A stretch of DNA of 60,000 bases, taken from Liolophura sinensis. Taxonomy: Eukaryota > Mollusca > Polyplacophora > Chitonida > Chitonidae. A program made the translations under genes and the position numbers. Location of the stretch: contig NC_088300.1 in the NCBI RefSeq assembly GCF_032854445.1, positions 34,703,608-34,763,607 of the forward strand. Direction: 5' to 3'. The notes beneath the pieces were generated by a model that ran no database searches, was not told the DNA's origin, and worked only from the letters and a program-made list of their open reading frames with translations. Below, in pieces: positions 1-11,600 of the stretch (within the stretch, counting starts at the first letter, position 1; every line of letters starts with the position of its first letter).

Positions 1-1624
1 AAAGCTGTAAGTTCCATACTGATCACTCACACGGGCTATAAACGTGGAATAAGGTCGGTCTCCTTTACAAAGACACATGGGAAAATCTGCTTTCACTGAT
101 ACTGCAAGGTTCTGTTCGGCCAGGCAGACAAATATACACCGTATCTCTTCTCCCGAATCATTTTACTTCTTTAGGGTTTAAGAGCCACATCGGGGGGAAA
201 TGAAATTTCACAACAGAAGCTTCTCGTCATGTCAATCCTTTTAGTTGCTTGGCTGTTTTATCCTGTCCCCTGTTGTGCAGAATCACTACTCTTCCTGCAC
301 GTTTGTTTAGCTCTGGAAATTGGACCGATAAATCCAAGACAGGATGTAAGAGCGCGTGCTCTACATTGACAGCAACACGCCAACAGGCCGCTGACCTCGA
401 AACTTTCACGTGTTCCATCAAGTAGCTAAATACGTCATCAAATTCATCTTTATCTCTCCCTGTGACTACTTCCTGTCGACCCTAAACACTTTTTCGCTCC
501 TGTTAACACCTTCATGAAAGATGGAGCTCTAATGTGGTAAAAAGGCAATGAATACGACATTCAGTAATTAAAATAGTTTCTTAGAGGTTAAGGAACAAAA
601 TAACATTGTTATGAACGGCACTGCGAAATGTCACAACGACGTAAACACAAACACTAGTTGGCGCTGCACGTGAGTGTGGTGTCATATGTCCTTATGTCCT
701 AACCGTCATGTTTCAATGGGGCATCACCATAAATATTATACCTGTTCCAAATGTCGTGCCAGATACAGTGTAGCTGTTTTAAATGACTCTTGTGCAGTGC
801 CAAAGAACCCAATAGAGCTCTTATACAGACACATCTAATGTGTCTTGTGTTTACCTGGGCTTTTCCTTGAGCTGGAAACGTTTTTCATTATGATTGTAGT
901 TTAATCTCGAGCGTGGAAAAAGTCTCAACAATTGTGCAAAGTGTTTAGTGTCGGTTTTGGCTTGAAATGGGTAGGCTTTGTGATACCTGGCACAAGGCGG
1001 AGGTTTGCGCCGTGTACCCGCATGGATTCCTTACCACTCAAAGCATACTCCCGAGGGTCAGTTAATTTTACTGAGAAAATTAATTCGTTGCCACCAAAAC
1101 CACCGGTCAGTGAGGCAAAAAGTTCCAGTTCCATTCATTACCACTTAAGTTAATATGGATAATGATCATTATTTAACATAGCACACTAGTTGGGGAATCT
1201 TTCCTGTCTTTACCCAATATCACATGGGGTATAAGGTTTTGTAATTCTGTCCAAAAGACGACATTAGAAGAACGATACCTTTAACCACAAACGCATATAA
1301 GCCACGCAAATGATTGTCGTTACAGCACAGTTTGTGTCAACACTAATCAAACAAGACAATGCAATCGTCGCTGTTGTCCGACATCTTTATCTCTACTATT
1401 TCTCTAATCACTCAACTGTTACCAAGTTTACCTTTCCCATACTCTCCAGTTTTCGTTTCTGAGCGATCAAAGAAGAGATTTGTCTAGGTCTGTATTATAC
1501 ACCCTACCTAACAGATGTTTCTCTTCGACACAGACGTTCAATTCTTGAACAGACTATCCCACTCTGTCTGTTTTGAAGTATTTGAAAGATGGAAGAAAAG
1601 ACACGTCAGTTTCATAGTGCATTT

Positions 1625-1800
1625 TTGCTGAGAATCTCTACGGTGGCCAGCGGCCTCCGCGACCTCCACCAAAGGCGTAGCACAGAAAGGGTGCTCTCCA
1701 AGAAATAAAATCGCGACCTTCGTGAGGGCGCCGAAGACACGGAAGACACGACCTCCGCGACCTCCGCGCCTTCGGCGTTTTCCGCGGGGGGCATGAAAGT
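1625..1800. other. GC-rich block unlike its surroundings
   Basis: Contains repeated 'gacctccgcg' and 'cggaagacacg' motifs and lies inside duplication copy A with no match in copy B. The minus-strand open frame 1612-1794 is Ala/Glu/Val/Ser-rich and is probably a composition effect. It may be an insertion or a local expansion. Confidence 0.5.
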
Positions 1801-1872
1801 GGCAGTTTTGTTAAATCACGCCATCCGCGGTGTCGCCTGGGTTGCGGTCAAAATAGACAGAGACTATACATT

Positions 1873-1884
1873 CTCACCAATGAT
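1873..1884. repeat. Target-site duplication of the SINE at 1885-2115 (left copy)
   Basis: 'ctcaccaatgat', repeated exactly at 2116-2127. Confidence 0.85.
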
Positions 1885-2115
1885 TTATTTATTTATTTGA
1901 CTGGTGTTTTACGCCGTACTCAGGAGTATTTCACTTATACGACGGCGGGGGGGAACCGGGCAGAGCCATCCGCAGGTTGCTGGCAGACCTTACCATTTAC
2001 AGCAGGAGAGGAAGCCAGCATAAGCTGGACATGAACTCACAGCCACCACATTGGTGAGAGGCTCCTGGGTCGTTACGCTACGCCAGCGCGCTAACCAACT
2101 GAGCCAAGGAGTCCC
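1885..2115 (-). mobile_element. tRNA-derived SINE, near full length, inserted in duplication copy A
   Basis: Read on the minus strand it has an A box (TGGCTCAGTTGG), a decayed B box (gagttcatgtcc) and the family 3' end 'gagtacggcgtaaaacacc' followed by ATTT-type repeats. It is flanked by a 12-bp target-site duplication (TSD), 'ctcaccaatgat', at 1873-1884 and 2116-2127. Part of the usual 3' body ('cctcccaccataatgctg') is deleted. Copy B has the unfilled site near 9930. Confidence 0.9.
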
Positions 2116-4061
2116 CTCACCAATGATCTTTACTGAATTAATTAGAGAATTAAAGAAATTGATATAGTCTTTATCACAGTCAGACAATAATGTATCCCTT
2201 GGGAAACCAGTAAAAAGTCCACATATCTTATTTTAACTCAAGGCAGTTGTTTCCATTAAATCTTTGCAAACAGGAAAACCAAACTCTAACATGTGAATCT
2301 TATTCCACTGACAAAATAAGGTCCAACTTAGGTTGTGAATTTATTCTTGAGAGTTGTCCTGCTATAACGTATGTGTGTTTCCAGCAATAAGCTGTTTCAG
2401 CTTTTATATACAGGCTTGTGTGCTTTGTGTGAAATTGGATTTCTGGAAGAGGGAAGGTTCTCGTTAATTACAAGAGAACATTTTGAGCTTAATTAAATCC
2501 AGATAAATATTTTTTTTGAACGACATAGTAATAAGTTTCCCCAGAAGCAGATATTCAAAAAATATGAATCTCACGAAAGCAGTGGGAAGGATGTAGGCCA
2601 GAAGGATTTTAGCAGAAAGCACCTTTATACGTCGTTGCTCACATCCGAATGGAATTAACGGAACCACTTAATTGCTTGTTTCTACCTAATTTGTCCAGTC
2701 AAAGTTCATTCTCTTGCGCACGGGTTAACAAAAAAACTGGTTGCGGATAGAAATGGTTTACCAAAGTTGATTAAAACAGCAGCTTACCTCCCACGAATTC
2801 AATCAACAACCAGAACGTGATATAAAATCTGTCTCATTCACTCAGGAAGAATCCATATTGGGTGATTATTTTGGCAAGGTGTGAGCAGTTAGTCATGTCG
2901 GGATAACACCTTCCGGTCCGGTGGCCCCTTCACTACATTACTAAGCCACATTATTTGGTCTCAGACCCCCGTTAATTTTCCATGTGCGACATGTTAACGT
3001 TTTAGCGCTGTAGCTCAATCCCAAACTTTCTGTGGCAAATAAGCTTTAGCGCATACCTGGCCCACCCTGTGAGAAAGCAGTCACAAAAATTTTGACATAG
3101 GTTGACGTCAAAAATGCCCATGCCTGCAGCTGGGAGGGGTACCTAGCAACGCCAAGAAATGTCACTCGTAGCTTTATCACTACCTGACTCTTTGTGTCCT
3201 CTTGCCCAGAATTTCAAACTTTCATAATTAAAACTCATACCTGCCCAAAGAATAGACAATTACCATCATTTTCATACCAAGCATGCACCCGTATATCAAA
3301 AATGGCAGGCTGGCAGCGAAAAAAGACTTTACACCCCAAAATACACAGAATTACAAACTAATGGGGACCCGATTCCACTTGCTTGTCAAAACTAACAACT
3401 TCAATGGCTGTCAGATTATGAGAACCTTTGACTTAAACGCCGTCTACCAGAGACGATAGTTGCCCAAGCAAGCTTCTTCCTGTTTCACAGATATACCTTC
3501 ACTTTGCCACATAGAGCGTGTAAGGTATGGAAAGAATAAGTGACTAGTCAGCTTGAACATTTGTCTTTAGTATTTCCCTCACTGGGAGACGTGTCAGACA
3601 GATTTTGGCCGCCTCTGCGATAGTGTCACCCATCCCTATTTGATCTTCTAGACCCGGGATCTCCTTCTCTCTCATCAACACAAGGCTATAGACTTCAGCC
3701 CGGAACCAAGGTGATACCGGACACGACTGTTTTCAGCGATATCTCACTCTTCATAACCGTGTTAACTTTGTGAAGTAATGCTGTCACATGTCAAAGGCTC
3801 GATGATTTCAAATATAATTTGCCCTGGAGTTTGTTTGTCTTTCTGAAATGTGATCTTACATCAGCCTAGTTATGGCGTTTATCTCTGGAGGTTTCAATCA
3901 ACATACGACCGGTAACTATGCTTGATTACGACGTTTGTTTTGTCAACGTTTTGCTTTAATACGAAATCAATACTGGGGACGTAGCTGCCTTCATCTAATC
4001 AATCCATGGTTGAGCTGTACATGCCCTCATTATACTCACAAAGGGTTTTAATGATATAATG

Positions 4062-4327
4062 CGGGGCCTCCGTGGCTCAGTTGGTTAGCGCCCTAGCGCA
4101 GTGTAATGACCAAGGAGCCTCTCACCAATGCGGTCGCTGTGAGTTCAAGTCAAGTTCATGCTGGATTCCTCTCCGGCCGTAAGTGGGAAGGTCTGCCAGC
4201 AACCTGCGGATGGTCGTGGGTTTCCCCCTGCTCTGCCCGGTTTCCTCCCACCATAATGCTAGCCGCCGTCGTATAAGTGAAATATTTTTGAGTACGGCGT
4301 AAAACACCAATCAAATAAATAAAATAA
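4062..4327 (+). mobile_element. tRNA-derived SINE, full length
   Basis: The A box TGGCTCAGTTGG is at 4073-4084 and the B box (gagttcaagtc) at 4141-4151. The conserved body is 'ggtctgccagcaacctgcgg' and 'ctcccaccataatgct', and the 3' end is 'gagtacggcgtaaaacacc' with an (AAAT)n tail. An 8-bp target-site duplication 'atataatg' flanks it at 4054-4061 and 4328-4335. It is the most complete family member in the window and lies at the right edge of duplication copy A. The minus-strand open frame 4122-4310 is a by-product. Confidence 0.9.
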
Positions 4328-4335
4328 ATATAATG

Positions 4336-5225
4336 AAGCGCCAGTGTGTGTCTTTTTCCTTATACATGTATATCGATGATCACTTCGTATCTGTCTTAAT
4401 GCAGAGGTTGGATTCCACTGCCTAATGAAGAAGTTGTAGAATGTTCGCTCGTTTTGTCGTTCTTTAAGATTTGCTTATTGGTTTAGTGGGGAAGCCATAT
4501 TTGTTGAGTTAATTATATAAAAACAGTATACAGATGCCATGGGAACAGGCATTGCTGCATGTCACCTGTCGAGAGCTGATGACGACGCATGTCATTTCCC
4601 ACGGCATTTAATATATGTTTTGTTGTCTGAGTGTGATTACAAAGGAATTGCTAGTACCATAAATCGCTGGCGTTGTACGTCACCAGCTGAGCATGCCATT
4701 GTCCGGTCGTTTATTTTGCAAACAAGCAGACAACAAGGAACAGACAAGGGAAGATAACTGTATTACATTAACTGCACGAAATAGCTGGCTATTGACCATT
4801 GCTGAGCGAGACGTTGCTTTGAATGAGCTGATTAACACTCCGAAATTTCATGTTACCGTATATGAATCAAAGAAAACCAAGAAGCACTATATGAGCTTTC
4901 AGGTATATTTTTCAGGTATATTGCTTTCAGTTGTTGAGTTCAACTTCCTGCGTGTAATTTTGCTGACATTCGGCTTCATGGAATCACACTTTGACAGTCC
5001 TTTTTGAGGCGTTTTTATTTGGTTGAAATAGACTGATGAGTTGATGTATACAGACGTTCTCGATTATAATATTTCAACGCCACCAAAGCAATCAGTTTTA
5101 GGATTGGAGAAAAAAAGGAATTGTTGTAAACAACCACCTGTTTTGCCTATCCCACATTCCATAATGATGTATTCAGTGGAAGAAATTCACGTCGCATCAT
5201 ACAATATTCGTGCTGAACAGTACCA
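4336..5225. other. Intergenic, no gene seen
   Basis: Two overlapping open frames (4539-4757, 4693-5007) lack recognisable motifs or splice context. Confidence 0.6.
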
Positions 5226-5497
5226 GGAGCCGATTTCATGAGTCTTACTTAGTGTTAGTCTGGCAGCAACCTGCGAATGCTCGTGGGTTTCCTCTGGGCA
5301 CTGCCCGGTCTCCTACCATAATGCTGGCCGCCGTCGTATGAGTGAAATATTCTTGAGTACGGCGTAAAACACCAATCAAAAACATAGATACTTAGTGTAA
5401 AGTCACCATTAGCTAAGTGCACTTTATACCTCTACAACATACGTTGTCATGGTAGTTAAGGGCTTACTTAGCTAAGTGAGCTTCATGAAACCGGCCC
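5226..5497. mobile_element. Short terminal-inverted-repeat element (MITE-like), split by a SINE
   Basis: The left end 'ggagccgatttcatgagtc' and the right end 'gcttcatgaaaccggccc' are imperfect inverted repeats, extended inward by 'acttag' motifs on both sides. No coding sequence, so it would be non-autonomous. Its own target-site duplication is not evident. Confidence 0.6.
5256..5388 (+). mobile_element. 5'-truncated tRNA-SINE nested in the TIR element
   Basis: Holds only the 3' half of the family ('ggcagcaacctgcg' through 'gagtacggcgtaaaacacc'). It is flanked by the 10-bp duplication 'tacttagtgt' at 5246-5255 and 5389-5398. Both copies lie inside the TIR element, so this insertion is the younger event. 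Truncation with a target-site duplication fits LINE-driven retrotransposition. Confidence 0.85.
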
Positions 5498-5699
5498 AAG
5501 TGGTATAGTGAAATAAGATGACCATGCTGACAATTCCCATATCTACACACTTTGACCTGCTCACTTCATCAGCCTGTCTAGGTAAATAAATGTTCGTGGA
5601 TCGATATCGGACTGGTTTCAATAGTTTAACATCTTGAGATTGGATGGAATGTAACGGAATAAAACTGATAGGTTACACCTATCCCAAGTTCCGTTCAAT

Positions 5700-6010
5700 A
5701 CCCAAGAGTATGGATCCCAAACAGTCCAAAACTCCATAGAGTATGGAACCAAAACAGTCCAAAACTCCATAGAGTATCGAGCCTGAACCCCAATATATAG
5801 GATATGGAACCCGAACAATCCAACATTCCACATATATCTATACATAGGGGCCTACATGGTATAGAACCCGAGCAGTCCGAAACCCCAGGGGGCAAGGAAC
5901 CCGAACAGTTCAAAAGTCCATAGGGTATGGAATCCAAACAGTCAAAAAGTTCATAGGGTATGGAAATTGAACGGTTTAAAGGGCCATAGAGTATGAAACC
6001 CAAAGACATC
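5700..6010. repeat. Minisatellite, 33-bp unit, about 8-9 diverged copies
   Basis: Units resemble 'gagtatggaacc' + 'aacagtccaaaactccata'. Because 33 is divisible by 3 the array stays open on the minus strand (5695-6012), giving an 11-residue repeat like SIPYELFDCLD. I regard that as a by-product. Confidence 0.8.
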
Positions 6011-6267
6011 AAAACAAAGAGTCAGTAAAATGCCTCACCCTGATCAAGGGTCTTCTAGACGACTAGTTAATTATTTCTTTAAAATGTCTGCTTCTATGTA
6101 ACCAGAAAGGTCCTTTAATTATCGTACTATCTAGAGAGGACATAAAAATGCAAAATTCTATATTTCTACCCAAGTTGGTAAGTGTGAATTGATTTTTACA
6201 GCAAGGGGTGAAAACCCAGACAAATAACGGATGGAAAAAATAATTAAAAACATAATCAAAACAGTAC

Positions 6268-6505
6268 ATTTCATCGGCTTCCTACGAGTGCAATGTTTGC
6301 CATTAGTAACATTTCCGGCGCCGGGAGGCCTGTCAGATAGGCATGAGTTGCCTCTGCGATGGTGTCACCCGTCCGTCTGCTCTTCTGGCTTCCGGATTTC
6401 CTCCCCTCACATTTACACAAGGCTATGGATTTCAGCGCGGAACCACGGTGATACCGGCCACAGCTGTCCCACTCTTCATAACCGTGTTAACTTTGTGATA
6501 TAAGA
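6268..6505 (+). repeat. Third, partial copy of the duplicated segment (copy C)
   Basis: 6300-6505 matches 3570-3775 (A) and 11100-11305 (B). All three share 'ggtgtcaccc'-like and 'acacaaggctat' blocks ending near 'aaccgtgttaact'. The left part ('cttcctacgag') matches B near 10725, implying an internal deletion in C. None of the three keeps a common reading frame. Confidence 0.75.
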
Positions 6506-8059
6506 CACAACGAGTTCAGATGATTACACCGTGCGCAGATGATCATTCCTTGTCGACTATCACATTCTGCCTACTCCTGTAGAGTCCACTGCCATGACAA
6601 AAGCTTCTAGAACATACAGCAGACGACTGACAATAGACAATCGGAGTCAACGGTGGAAGTATAAATGAACGGTATAATGTTATTGGTGTGAGATTGTTGA
6701 CCATATCCTCGTAAACGGTAGATATTACTTTAGAAGATTGACGTCACTTTCCTGGAGCGGGTTATCGCTGAGCATCACGCTCTGTTGTGCAATGTCCTGT
6801 GACCTTGTATTAATCAATGAAAACGAAGAATCACTCTATACAGTAAAACAATTTCTGCTTCTGAGTTCAGTGCAACTTCGTGTCGGTTATTGGCTGACAG
6901 TGGTCCATTTATGATAGCATATTGTTTCGGGTGTTTTTTAATTTGACGGATTTATTGATTGCTTTTTAACGCCGTCAATAATATTTAACGGATACCCAGG
7001 CAGTCAGTTTCAGGAGTGGAGGGGAAAACATGTACCCGGGGTAAAGAGCCAGCATTTCACCACATCTCACATTCGATAATGATGGATTCAATGGAGTTGA
7101 AATTGTTAACGAAATGGCTATGTTGAAAATTCCCTGTAACTCTCGCAGTCATTCGCAGTCCGTCTTGCTTTCACAATTCAGGAATATGCAAACAGCTGTC
7201 TGTACATCATGTTATGATAAAAACACTAGGTTTACGAATTTACAAGTTTAAAATGATTTAAAAATAGATTTAGTGCTACTCTTAGTCTTTAAATTTATTT
7301 TGAGAAAATTACTTAAAAAAAATGTGTAAAACCGTCGTCTGGTTTGTATCAAAACTTGATAGGTTTGTTCAAAGGGAGAGCAAGACAGTACATTTGACGC
7401 CTTTCACATATCCTTCAAGACTTTTAAGCGCACATTCCAGATTAGCATTTCATTAAATTCATCCGGTGTTTGGATTGTACTAAAATAATATCAAAACCCA
7501 TTGACAAAAAATGTCTTCTTTTCCTTCTTTCCGTGGAAAGCCACTTCTCTCCAACAGGACATAGGGAGGTCTCTAAATCTAGTATCTCACCATGGAAAGT
7601 TCTTTGACAGCCTCAAATATTATAACATAACATTATTTTTTCTCTTTTTTGTCATCGTTGGGCTTTCTGTCATTTCACATTTTTTCACACCAAGCATCCT
7701 GTTAACAACAAGACTTCTCAAAACAAGATAAAGGCATTAGGTCATGACACTCGGCGCTTTTCCTTTGCACACTACACTAACACGTTCTTTCACTACATAT
7801 TTTAAGCCTTCGTAAGTTCATTAAAGGCTACCATAATAAGAAAATGAAAACATAATATACGACACAAGAAATTTAAACATTGAAAACATACCTATGCACA
7901 ATTTTCTCAAGGCATCAAAGATAACTGTTGACCAAAGAGCAAGCAATATTGGACTCATTCTTATCCAATTTACAGACATGGAAGGACAACACCGCAAAGT
8001 ATTTACCACATGGTGACGTTGAAGACGTCAATCTAGCTCAGCAAAAAACTGCCGTTAAC
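6506..8059. other. Intergenic, no gene seen
   Basis: AT-rich; holds only the SINE remnant at 6950-7110. The hydrophobic frame at 7501-7731 is F/L-rich because of T runs. Confidence 0.6.
6950..7110 (-). mobile_element. Old SINE remnant
   Basis: 'tttattgattgctttttaacgccgtc' resembles the reversed SINE 3' end, followed by a weak match to the body. Too decayed for exact ends. Confidence 0.35.
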
Positions 8060-11000
8060 TGCTGTCAACACCCCTCCCGGCACTACCTCATCACACAAAG
8101 ACGGTGTTAATGTGGGAAAAGGTCGGTTTCCAATACGAGGAGAGTCCTTGTAAAATCTGCTTGTTTTCATTAGCACTGCGATATTTAATGACGAAAACTG
8201 CCTCGTGGTATTTGATTCTGGGCAAACAATTATCTGGGTTATTTTTCCCTTCTCTCTTCTTCCCGGACGCTTATCGAAATCATTTTGTTTGCTAAGGGTT
8301 TAAGAGCGATGTTGGAGAAAAATCAAATTTCACAATGGAAGCTTTAGTCTCAGGCGTCATCAGGATCCTTTTAGTTTCTTGGCTGTTTTATTTTGTCCTC
8401 TGTTGTGCAGAATTACTACTCTTTCTGCGCGTTTTATTAGCTTTGGAATTTGAACCAATAAATCCCAGACAGAATGTAAGAACACGTGCACTATATTGAC
8501 ATCAACACACCAACAGGCCGCCGAGATCCAAATTTTCCGGTATTCCATCAAGCAGCTAAATGCATTATCAAATTCCTTATCATCACTCTCCGAGACTACC
8601 CCCTGTGGACTGATAATTATTTTGGATGTCGGTTAACGATTCCATGAATGAATAACGAAATTCCAATATTTAACATAGAAGTATTAAGTGATTTGTCTGA
8701 TAAAACTAAGACTACGACATTAGGTAAATTAAGACTGTGCTTTTATCTTTTGAAGATTAGTCTACAAAATGGTACTGTTAAATACTTGTTCCAAATGTCA
8801 TGTTGACGACAATGGACAAAGGTTTACAGCACCTTGACTTGAACGTAAGGACAAGTTCTCAATGCACTTGAATGATGTGTCAAATCTGATGTCCTAGTCA
8901 TGTTGCTATAGTGATACAGCACCCAGGAATATAATTTCTGTTCCACGTCAATCCTTTCTTGTTCCAGACAAACCCAACAGAGATTCCAGTACAGAAATCA
9001 ATCGTCTATTGAATGCTGTTTATGTGGTGGTTTTATTTCCCTTTCCTGTATGCGTTTTTCATTATGTGCAGTTTTCTCTCCAACAAAAGTGTCAACAGTT
9101 GCGAAAAGTGTTATTTTGGGGGTTAAGGCTAAAAATGAGATTGTCTGTTATCTGGCGTAAGGTGTAGGTTTGCCCCGGGTAACGCATGGTTCCCTCTTAT
9201 TTTCTCGGATGGATCAGACATGTGTCGAATCAACAATCAGTTCTAATGGCATTTGACAGTTTGCGAGTTGTGTGTAGCTTGGGAGGAAAGGGCTTCTACA
9301 GTTCAGTGAAAGAATGAACGCACTAGACTAAGTTGCTATCAAAACTAGCACTCAGTACCACTCAGGTTAATACCATTTGGGGGTCATTATTAAAGGACAC
9401 TGGCGAGGATATCATTTTTATCCGATAGCACAGGATTTGTATGTTTGTGAGTCAATAAACAAAAATGGTTGTATTTTTAAAAATACGCCAAAGCATATAT
9501 TCGTAAAGCATATATTTGAACAACAAAGGTATATATTTCGCGACGGGAGGGGACGTCGTCTTAGCGCGTTTTATGTCAACACTAATCAAAGAATACAAAG
9601 CAAAGGGGAATAATTATGTCTTTATTATTTTCACACTTTATCTCTAGACCATCCCTCGCCGCAGTCAAATATTACCAAGTCTTCTCCTCTCGTTTTCTGC
9701 AATTTTCTTTTCTGAGCGATCACATAAGCGATTTGTCTTGGCCTGTATTATACACTCGAGGGGTCGGTATTTACACGCCTCTGACTAGCAAATATCCCTC
9801 TTTGGCACAGGCGTCTGGTTCTTGAATAGTTTCCTGTCAGTGACTGTCATCGTCTGTTATACACAAGGGGGTTGTATGCTTGAAGAAAAGACACATTAAA
9901 TGAGTAGTAGATCATTGCACATCTCTTTTCTCACGGCCGGTCTTAATTAATATTATAAATCCTAGAAGAAATAGATATCATCTTTATGTCTACTTTTACA
10001 TTTAAATGTATCCCCTGGGAAGCCTATGGTAAATCTCCAAATATTACTCTAACCTAGTACTACTTGACGGCACTTTCGCTCCGATATAATTTTGAAGTAA
10101 TTATAGTACAGTCATCCTCATACTTACTTTTCTTGAAGTAGTGCCAGCGTTCTGCCACCTTGCACCTCAGGCACTTAATGTGTGTCTCCTGTTAAGGTAC
10201 AGACCGGCACAAATATGTGCGCTACAATTTTGGCGGCCTCACCTTTATTCCATAGCAGCGTACCGGCTCGAAGATCATCGCCCCATGTTAAAACGAAACA
10301 TCCGTCATGATCGCCGTTCGTGTGGTGAGTACAAACAATGTAGCCTCCCATGTGTGGAGAGTTCCCATCGAAGCCGCACTTCTACGCACATTTTAAACTC
10401 TGCAATTGCTGAAATAGCTCACAAACATGTGAACTGCTTGTCAAAAACCTGTTCCGCACGTACGTGTAGTCAAAACTGAAGTGCTAGCTCAGTTGTGTAA
10501 AATTGTAAACAGAGCCAAATGTTACGAAAGTACGTAAATCATTGCTCAAATATGGGACGTGGGGTAGCCATTACGGGTCGTTTTCGTTTTAAAGTGGAGC
10601 GACGATCTTCGAGTGTGGCGGGCTGCTAAGGAATAAAAGCGTACATTGATTTTCCAGTGAATGGGTGAACAATCAAGCCGTTCACAGGCAGAACTGATCT
10701 GCCAATGATAATTAAAGCGGCTAATTTCTTCCTACGAGAGTAATCTGTCAAACGCAAGTCATATAAAATCTATCTTGAGCATGGTGCGAAGGAAGTCACA
10801 TTTGGCAGATTACCCGGGCAATGTGTGAGCAGCTAATCCTGTTGGGATAACACCTTCCGGTCTGGCGGTGAAGGGCCCTGATTCCCCCTGCACTATATCA
10901 AGCTGTAAAGCTACCATTCCACACTACGATGCCTTTATTTAAAGACTGTGCTTCGACGAAGGTTGTCAGAAAGACGCAAGATGGACAGATTTCTTCTCAT

Positions 11001-11600
11001 TTCACGGAGATTGATATTTTAGCGCATATAGAGTGTTACCATGTAGGACTAATTAATACGTGGCGGGTATGGCACATGCGTCACCTTAAACATTTGCCTT
11101 TAGTGTGCTTAGAATTTCCGCCACCTGTCAGACAGACCTGAGCCGCCTCCGCGAAGGTGTCACCCGTCCTGTGTGATCTTCTGGCTTCCGGATTTCTTCC
11201 CCTCACATTTACACAAGGCTATAGATTTCAACGCGGAGCCACAGAGATAACGGATACGACTGTTCTCGGTAATACTCACACTCGTTATAACCGCGTGTTA
11301 ACTCGGAGGCATTAGTTTAGGCCTGTGAATGTCAAGGACGCAGTGGATTTCAAATATCATTTGTCCTTAATTTTTTTGTCTTTCTCAAATGCGATCTTAC
11401 ATTAGCTTATTTCTGGCGTTTATCTCTGGAGGTTTCGATCAACATACAACCGGTAACTGTGTTTGATTACCACGTTTGTTTTGTGAACGTTTGCCTGTAA
11501 TACGAAATCAATACTGGGACGTAGAAGCCTTCACCTAACCAAACCATGGTTGAGTCGCCTTAAATAGCATATTGTTCTCACAGAGCAAACACAATTATAT
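8060..11600 (+). repeat. Segmental duplication copy B
   Basis: Colinear with copy A. It lacks the SINE that interrupts A and instead has its own unmatched stretches (for example about 9390-9550 and 10130-10500). The 112-aa open frame at 10141-10479 has no counterpart in A and no recognisable domain; I treat it as chance. Confidence 0.8.

Larger units (their letters stand above)
1..4053 (+). repeat. Segmental duplication copy A (cut by the left window edge)
   Basis: Long stretches match copy B (about 8060-11600) in the same order and orientation. Examples are 241-430 with 8378-8570, 870-1030 with 9050-9190, 1330-1510 with 9570-9760, 2780-2930 with 10700-10900, and 3540-4010 with 11080-11560. 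The copies are well diverged, with indels. No frame stays open across matching stretches except one short minus-strand ORF, so the segment is non-coding or a decayed element. Unmatched material in A includes a SINE (1885-2115), a GC-rich block (about 1625-1800) and about 3060-3480. Confidence 0.8.

Noticed and set aside
4062-4160. tRNA gene suggested by A and B boxes
   Set aside because: It does not form a complete cloverleaf and is followed by a SINE body and tail with a target-site duplication. The same holds for the tRNA-like parts at 2040-2115 and 12180-12280.
5695-6012. 105-aa repetitive Cys/Tyr/Ser protein on the minus strand
   Set aside because: The open frame is explained by a stop-free 33-bp DNA repeat.
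10141-10479. 112-aa gene in duplication copy B
   Set aside because: No counterpart in copy A, no domain, and a composition that looks random.
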